This document shows, in pieces, positions 59,897-64,000 of a DNA stretch of 64,000 nucleotides (the first letter of the stretch is position 1; every line of letters starts with the position of its first letter). The stretch is from CAYRGC01 sp964423795. Its GTDB lineage: Bacteria > Patescibacteriota > Gracilibacteria > Peribacterales > Peribacteraceae. Position numbers and translations under genes: made by a program. The stretch covers positions 1 to 64,000 of the forward strand of contig CAYRGC010000004.1 in NCBI GenBank assembly GCA_964423795.1, given 5' to 3'. A model generated the notes under the pieces. That model saw only the letters and a list, made by a program, of their open reading frames with translations, was not told the DNA's origin and did no database searches.

Positions 59897-60723
59897 GCCG
59901 GGCGGCGGAACTGCCGGATGCCGGCCTCGGCCTCGATGGATCCCCAGAGCGGCTCGCCGAGCATCGTCTCAATCTCCCGGATGCGGTCGACCATCTTCGT
60001 GAATTCCGCGGGACCGAGGCTGACGGGCTTGTCGGGGGCGTCGGCGTCGTTCTCCAGCATGAAGTGCTTCTCGATGATGTCGGCGCCGGCCGCGACGGCG
60101 ATGGCCGACGCGTCGATGCCCGGCGAATGGTCGGAGTAACCGGCGGGGCAGCCGTAGCGCTCGGCCAGCGCGCGGACGGTGGAGAGGTGCAGATCGGACA
60201 GGCTCGGAACCGGGTACGCCGAAATGCAGTGCAGGAGCGCGAAGGGCGTCTTGGCCGCCTGGAGCGTTTTGACGGCTGCGTCGATCTCCTTTTGCTCGGC
60301 CATGCCGCGGGACAGGAGAACGGGCCTGCCCTTCGACGCGACCTCCTTGAGCAGCGGACCGTTCACGAGATCGAAGGACGCGATCTTGTAGCACGGCACC
60401 TGCATCTCCTCCAGGAACGCCACCGACTCGCCGTCGAACGGGGTGGAGAAGAGCAAGACGCCCTTCCGCTTCGCGTGGGCGAAGAGCTCGCGCTGGCCCT
60501 CGAACGGGATCTCGCACTGCTTGAGGATGCCGAAGATCGGCGAATCCCTCTTCGTGCGCTTCTCGGTGATGTAGGTCTGGATCTTCACCGCGTCGGCGCC
60601 GGCGGATGCCGCGGCGTCGATGAGCCGCTTCGCCTTCTCGACGTCGCCGTTGTGGTTGATGCCCACCTCCGCGATGAGGAAGGTCTTGCGGCCGGGGGCC
60701 CAGTGCGAAATGCGGAAATCCAT
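59893..60723 (-). CDS. N-acetylneuraminate synthase family protein (NeuB/SpsE), no SAF domain
   Basis: A 276-aa TIM-barrel: FLIAEVGINHNGDVEKAKRLIDAA, DAVKIQTYI, LLFSTPFDGESVAFLEEM, CISAYPVP, GYSDHSPG, and VAAGADIIEKHFMLEND. NeuB condenses a hexosamine with PEP to a nonulosonic acid. The usual C-terminal ~70-residue SAF/antifreeze-like domain, which completes the active site in known dimers, is missing: the gene ends after GSIEAEAGIRQFRR. TACGCT ends 8 nt before ATG 60723. Confidence 0.9.
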   Translation of the reverse strand: MDFRISHWAPGRKTFLIAEVGINHNGDVEKAKRLIDAAASAGADAVKIQTYITEKRTKRDSPIFGILKQCEIPFEGQRELFAHAKRKGVLLFSTPFDGESVAFLEEMQVPCYKIASFDLVNGPLLKEVASKGRPVLLSRGMAEQKEIDAAVKTLQAAKTPFALLHCISAYPVPSLSDLHLSTVRALAERYGCPAGYSDHSPGIDASAIAVAAGADIIEKHFMLENDADAPDKPVSLGPAEFTKMVDRIREIETMLGEPLWGSIEAEAGIRQFRRPA

Positions 60724-60771
60724 GCGCGTCCAGCGTACCAAGTTCCCGGGCGTTCGGATACCCGGTAGCCC

Positions 60772-61551
60772 CTACAGGGAAGCCAACGCCCCGCGCAAAC
60801 CGCCGATGGCGCGCAGGAGCCCCGGCGTCTCCCGGTAGTACTCGATCGTGCAGTAGCGGATCGGCAGTCCCCGGCGGATCAGCTCGATCGCCTCCGCGAA
60901 CTCGACGCCGTCCGGGGCGATATGCGCGTCCTTCGCCATGCCTCCCGCCGGCACGTCGGGCTTGCACAGATGAAGCTGGACGGCTTTCGCGAGGGGCAGC
61001 GACGAGACGTAGGAGGCGTGGTCCAGTCCGCGGTTATGAGCCGTGATCCGGGCGTGCGCGGCATCGAAGAGGAAGGCGATGCCGTTCGCCTCGACGATCT
61101 CCGTGAGGAAATCCCCGTCCGTCACGACGTCGTACGCGGGGACGGGATAGTAGTTGTTGTTCTCGATCGCGACCGTGACGCCGGGCGGAAGGGCGGCCTT
61201 GAGCCACGCGACGTTCTCGGCCGCATTGCCGATCAATGCATTTCGGGTAAGGACGTCTCCCGCGAGAGCGTACATGCCGTTTTCGACCGTGGCGCCGGTG
61301 CAGCAGCGTGACGAATGGAAGGACAGGACCGCCAGATCGGGCATCGACGCCGCGATCGAGCGCACGCCGGCGCGGACGGCGTCCGACCACGGCTGCGTCA
61401 GCTCGAGCTCGCTGTGGAACAGTTCTTCCCGGCCGTAGACGACGCCGACGGAATGGTCGCGCCGCTCCAGGCAATCGCTCGCGGCGGCGATCGCCTCGGC
61501 GTCTTCTGCCTTCGCGAAGAGCGTCGAGACCGGCGTGGCGACCTTGATCAT
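60772..61551 (-). CDS. Sugar phosphate isomerase/epimerase-like TIM barrel
   Basis: A 259-aa AP-endonuclease-2-fold protein. Metal-ligand segments are seen as TVAIENNNYYPVP (Glu), FLFDAAHARI (Asp, His), VQLHLCKPDVP (His) and YCTIEYYRET (Glu). Substrate unknown; it probably isomerises a sugar in the neuB-degT pathway. Its ATG overlaps the degT stop (ATGA, 61548-61551), so the two are coupled. Confidence 0.8.
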   Translation of the reverse strand: MIKVATPVSTLFAKAEDAEAIAAASDCLERRDHSVGVVYGREELFHSELELTQPWSDAVRAGVRSIAASMPDLAVLSFHSSRCCTGATVENGMYALAGDVLTRNALIGNAAENVAWLKAALPPGVTVAIENNNYYPVPAYDVVTDGDFLTEIVEANGIAFLFDAAHARITAHNRGLDHASYVSSLPLAKAVQLHLCKPDVPAGGMAKDAHIAPDGVEFAEAIELIRRGLPIRYCTIEYYRETPGLLRAIGGLRGALASL

Positions 61552-62717
61552 TTCTTGAGGATGGAAACGACGGCGTCGATGACGCGCTGTTGCTGGGGCG
61601 CGCGGAGTCCGGGGCCGAGCGGCAGACTGACCGTGCCGCGACCGATGGCCGTGGCGTGCGGGAAATCCTCCGGCTTCCAGCCGAAGCGCTTCTGATAGTA
61701 CGGATGCTCGGGGATCGCGAGATAGTGCACGCCCGTCCCGATCTTGCGCTTCGTCATCTCTTCCAGGAAACGGTCGCGCGCGATGCCCGCCTTCGGTTCG
61801 TCCACGAGGATCGTGTAGAGGTGGTACGCGTGGCGCTCGCCGGGACCGATCGGGGCGGGCAACCCGATGGGCAGCCCCGCGAAGGCTTCGTCGTAGAGAC
61901 CCCACTGCTTCCGGCGGGTGAGCCAGTTCTCCTCGACGCGCTTCAGCTGGTGGATGCCGAGCGACGCGTGCATGTCCGTGAGGTTGTATTTGAAACCGGC
62001 CTCGGTGACGTAGTAGTGCTTGTATCCGGCGTCGGAAAAGCGCGCCCAGGCGTCCTTGCTCATGCCGTGCAGGGCGAGGATCTTCACGCGGTCGATGTAT
62101 TTCTGGTCGCGGCAGAGCACCATGCCTCCCTCGCCCGTGATCACGTTCTTCGTCACGTAGAAGCTGAGGGCGCCGAAATCGCCGAACGTGCCCGCCTTCT
62201 TCCCCTTCCACTCGGTCTCCATCGCGTGCGCGCAATCCTCGATGACGAGGAGTCCGTGCTTCTGCGCGAGGGCCGTCAGCCGGTCCATGTCGCACGGACG
62301 ACCCGCGAAGTGCACGGGAAGCACGGCGCGCGTCCGGGGCGTGATCTTCCGCTCGACGTCGGAGACGTCGATGTTCATCGTCACGGGGTCGACGTCGGCG
62401 AGCACGGGCAGAGCACCCGCGTGGATGATGGCGTTCACGGTGGCGCAGAACGTCAGCGCGGTCGTGATGACCTCGTCGCCAGGCCGCAGATCCGCGGCGA
62501 CCATGCTCAGGTGCAACGCCGCCGTGCACGAATTGACCGCGGCGGCGTGGGGCGAACCCTTGTAGGCCTTCACGTCCTCCTCGAACCGGTGGACCTTCGG
62601 GCCGGTGCCGAGCCATCCGCTCTTGAGCGTGGCGACCATTTCGTCGATCTCCTCCTGCCGGATATCGGGAGCCCCGAAGACGATGAATTCCTCGGATGAC
62701 GGTGCGGGCTGGGCCAT
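61548..62717 (-). CDS. DegT/DnrJ/EryC1/StrS sugar aminotransferase
   Basis: A 389-aa PLP enzyme that aminates keto-sugar nucleotides. PLP-lysine is in LSFYVTKNVITGEGGMV; other signatures are FGAPDIRQEEIDEMV, VNSCTAALHLSM, VLPVHFAGRPCDMD and VIEDCAHAM. The first gene of a run degT, TIM barrel, neuB, GNAT, which would give amination, acetylation and nonulosonic-acid condensation. TATGCT ends 6 nt before the ATG; the divergent gene also has a leaderless-type -10. Confidence 0.95.
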   Translation of the reverse strand: MAQPAPSSEEFIVFGAPDIRQEEIDEMVATLKSGWLGTGPKVHRFEEDVKAYKGSPHAAAVNSCTAALHLSMVAADLRPGDEVITTALTFCATVNAIIHAGALPVLADVDPVTMNIDVSDVERKITPRTRAVLPVHFAGRPCDMDRLTALAQKHGLLVIEDCAHAMETEWKGKKAGTFGDFGALSFYVTKNVITGEGGMVLCRDQKYIDRVKILALHGMSKDAWARFSDAGYKHYYVTEAGFKYNLTDMHASLGIHQLKRVEENWLTRRKQWGLYDEAFAGLPIGLPAPIGPGERHAYHLYTILVDEPKAGIARDRFLEEMTKRKIGTGVHYLAIPEHPYYQKRFGWKPEDFPHATAIGRGTVSLPLGPGLRAPQQQRVIDAVVSILKK

Positions 62718-62794
62718 GCGGCAAGCATACTCTCGGGGCGTCGGGGGCGAGAAGTGCTTTTCCCGCGCGTAACGGCCTCTGGCATACTCTGGGC

Positions 62795-64000
62795 GTGGCT
62801 CCGGCTCCCGCCAAAAACGGCCTGAACGTGATCCTGAAATCCTTCGACGGACACAAGTGCAAGGAAATCGTCGAGGCCTCGCTGCGGGGAGTGCGCATCG
62901 GCACGTGTATCTCCATCATGGACCACACGGCGCAGATGCCCGCGCTCGACGCCGCGGAGCATTCCTGGATGCCGGCGGCGCCGCTGCGCGCCGGACAGTA
63001 CCCGGGCGTGGAGTGGAACGACCTGCTGCCGCTCGACGAACCGCTGCTCGAGGCGCTGCGGGACTGCGAGGCCACCTTCCTCCGCATGGCGGAGCGATAC
63101 GCCGTCGCGCGGGAGGAGCCCTACGCGGAACGGAAGGCGAAGTATCTCCGTCACGTGCGCTACTGGAACCACGTGCTCGAGGCGAAGAAGATCGATCTCC
63201 TGCTGCTGAATCACGTTCCCCACCAAGGGTACGATTACGTCCTCTACTGCCTGTGCAAGCTGAAGGGCATCCGGACGCTCAATATCGAGCGCTGCGTCGT
63301 CTTCAACGCCTTCTACCTGCCGGAAGACTGGAGGGATCCGGCGCCCGAGCTCATCGACGCGCAGAGGGAGATCGCCGCCGAGCATCCGCGGGACGTGCCG
63401 CTCGGACCGAAGTACGAGGAGTACTTCCGCGCGCAGACGGAACGCGACGAGGCGCCCTGGTTCATGAGCATGGTGAAGAAGAAGCCCGCCAAGCAGAGCT
63501 TCTTCGTCAAGTGGGGCATGCAGACCGTCCGCGGTCTCCTGAGGAAACCGGGACACGTCGCCTCCGCCCTCTTCTCCCCCGCCGTGTGGCACCGCAAGTG
63601 GCAGCAGCACACGGTCCCGAAGGAATACGAGAAGCACGTGAGGATGCCGGATCTGGATCGACCGTTCGTCTACGTTCCGCTCCATCTTCAACCCGAGGCG
63701 TCGACCTGCCCGCAGGCGGGACCGTTCACCGACCAGGAACTCCTGGTGCAGTTGCTTTCGGCGTGTTTGCCGGAAGGGATCGCCCTCTACGTGAAGGAGC
63801 ATCCCGCTCAGGGCGAGCGGAGCCGCACGCGGGAATTCTACGAGGCCATCGCCTCCACCCGCGGCGTGACGTGCGTGCCGCGCGCGTTCAGCACCTTCGA
63901 GCTCACGAACCGCGCGATCGCGGTCGCCACCGCCACGGGCACGGCGGGACTGGAGGCGCTCTTCCGCGGGAAGCCGGTGCTGATGTTCGGACACCGCTTC
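62795..64000 (+). CDS. Capsule polysaccharide synthesis-like protein, 3' end outside window
   Basis: A frame open from GTG 62795 to the window end (402 codons) with no stop. The C-terminal visible block matches capsular polysaccharide (KpsS/KpsC-like) proteins: FVYVPLHLQPEASTCPQAG, GIALYVKEHPAQGER, STFELTNRAIAVATATGTAG and GLEALFRGKPVLMFGHRF. These enzymes add the Kdo linker or handle capsule glycans. CATACT (62783-62788) ends 6 nt before the GTG. It diverges from degT. Confidence 0.82.
   Translation, partial: MAPAPAKNGLNVILKSFDGHKCKEIVEASLRGVRIGTCISIMDHTAQMPALDAAEHSWMPAAPLRAGQYPGVEWNDLLPLDEPLLEALRDCEATFLRMAERYAVAREEPYAERKAKYLRHVRYWNHVLEAKKIDLLLLNHVPHQGYDYVLYCLCKLKGIRTLNIERCVVFNAFYLPEDWRDPAPELIDAQREIAAEHPRDVPLGPKYEEYFRAQTERDEAPWFMSMVKKKPAKQSFFVKWGMQTVRGLLRKPGHVASALFSPAVWHRKWQQHTVPKEYEKHVRMPDLDRPFVYVPLHLQPEASTCPQAGPFTDQELLVQLLSACLPEGIALYVKEHPAQGERSRTREFYEAIASTRGVTCVPRAFSTFELTNRAIAVATATGTAGLEALFRGKPVLMFGHRF

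Overview
The window is GC-rich bacterial DNA with short gaps between genes. TGA acts as a normal stop codon, and an RF2 gene with a programmed frameshift is present, so SR1/Gracilibacteria-type recoding is excluded. A FecR/DUF5667 protein beside an ECF sigma factor, flavodoxin-linked 2-oxoacid oxidoreductase with ADP-forming acyl-CoA synthetase, and many orphan short genes would fit a patescibacterial (CPR, for example Peribacteria-like) or other poorly sampled anaerobic lineage. I infer this from gene content only and hold it with low confidence.

Layout: 0-6.4 kb carries glnA (5' cut), amt, nth, a DnaQ-like exonuclease, def and gatB. 6.4-14 kb carries efp, an ECF sigma factor with a large FecR/DUF5667 membrane protein, guaA and orphan genes. 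14-19.7 kb carries glycan genes (O-antigen ligase-like, UDP-GlcNAc 2-epimerase, WecG-type transferase) with gpmI. 19.7-22.2 kb carries a DsbA-like lipoprotein, a DUF167 protein, trmD and a REP-associated tyrosine transposase. 22.2-27.6 kb is an energy module: flavodoxin and KorA/KorB diverge from an ADP-forming acyl-CoA synthetase. 27.7-34.2 kb carries a NIF3-like protein, a patatin-like protein, infC-rpmI-rplT, a PilN/PilO-like pair, prfB and a 56-aa histone-fold protein. 34.5-39.3 kb carries tRNA-Ser(CGA), a family X DNA polymerase, three small unknown ORFs, ahcY and an adenosine-kinase-like gene. 39.4-64 kb is mainly a surface-glycan locus: UDP-glucuronate synthesis and epimerisation, two GDP-mannose-dehydratase family proteins, a C-methyltransferase, NeuB and SpsF homologues, an aminotransferase, glycosyltransferases and a capsule-type gene running off the end.

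Two sequence-level properties stand out. First, many genes have a -10 box ending only 6-9 nt before the start codon and no Shine-Dalgarno, which means leaderless mRNAs; this decides several starts, often GTG. Second, the genome is heavily infiltrated by short repeats. (a) Imperfect tandem 7-9 nt 'word' repeats, often with an inverted arm, lie between genes and as in-frame insertions inside ugd, guaA, korA, an oxidoreductase and the O-antigen ligase. (b) A RAYT transposase lies next to a REP pair, and a second copy of the pair lies at 34.8 kb. (c) A small element with a TCCTGAG...CGAAGG core is flanked, at four places and always with the same polarity, by a second copy of the neighbouring gene end. 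I do not recognise (a) or the duplication behaviour of (c) as a named system, and they are the best candidates for something undescribed.
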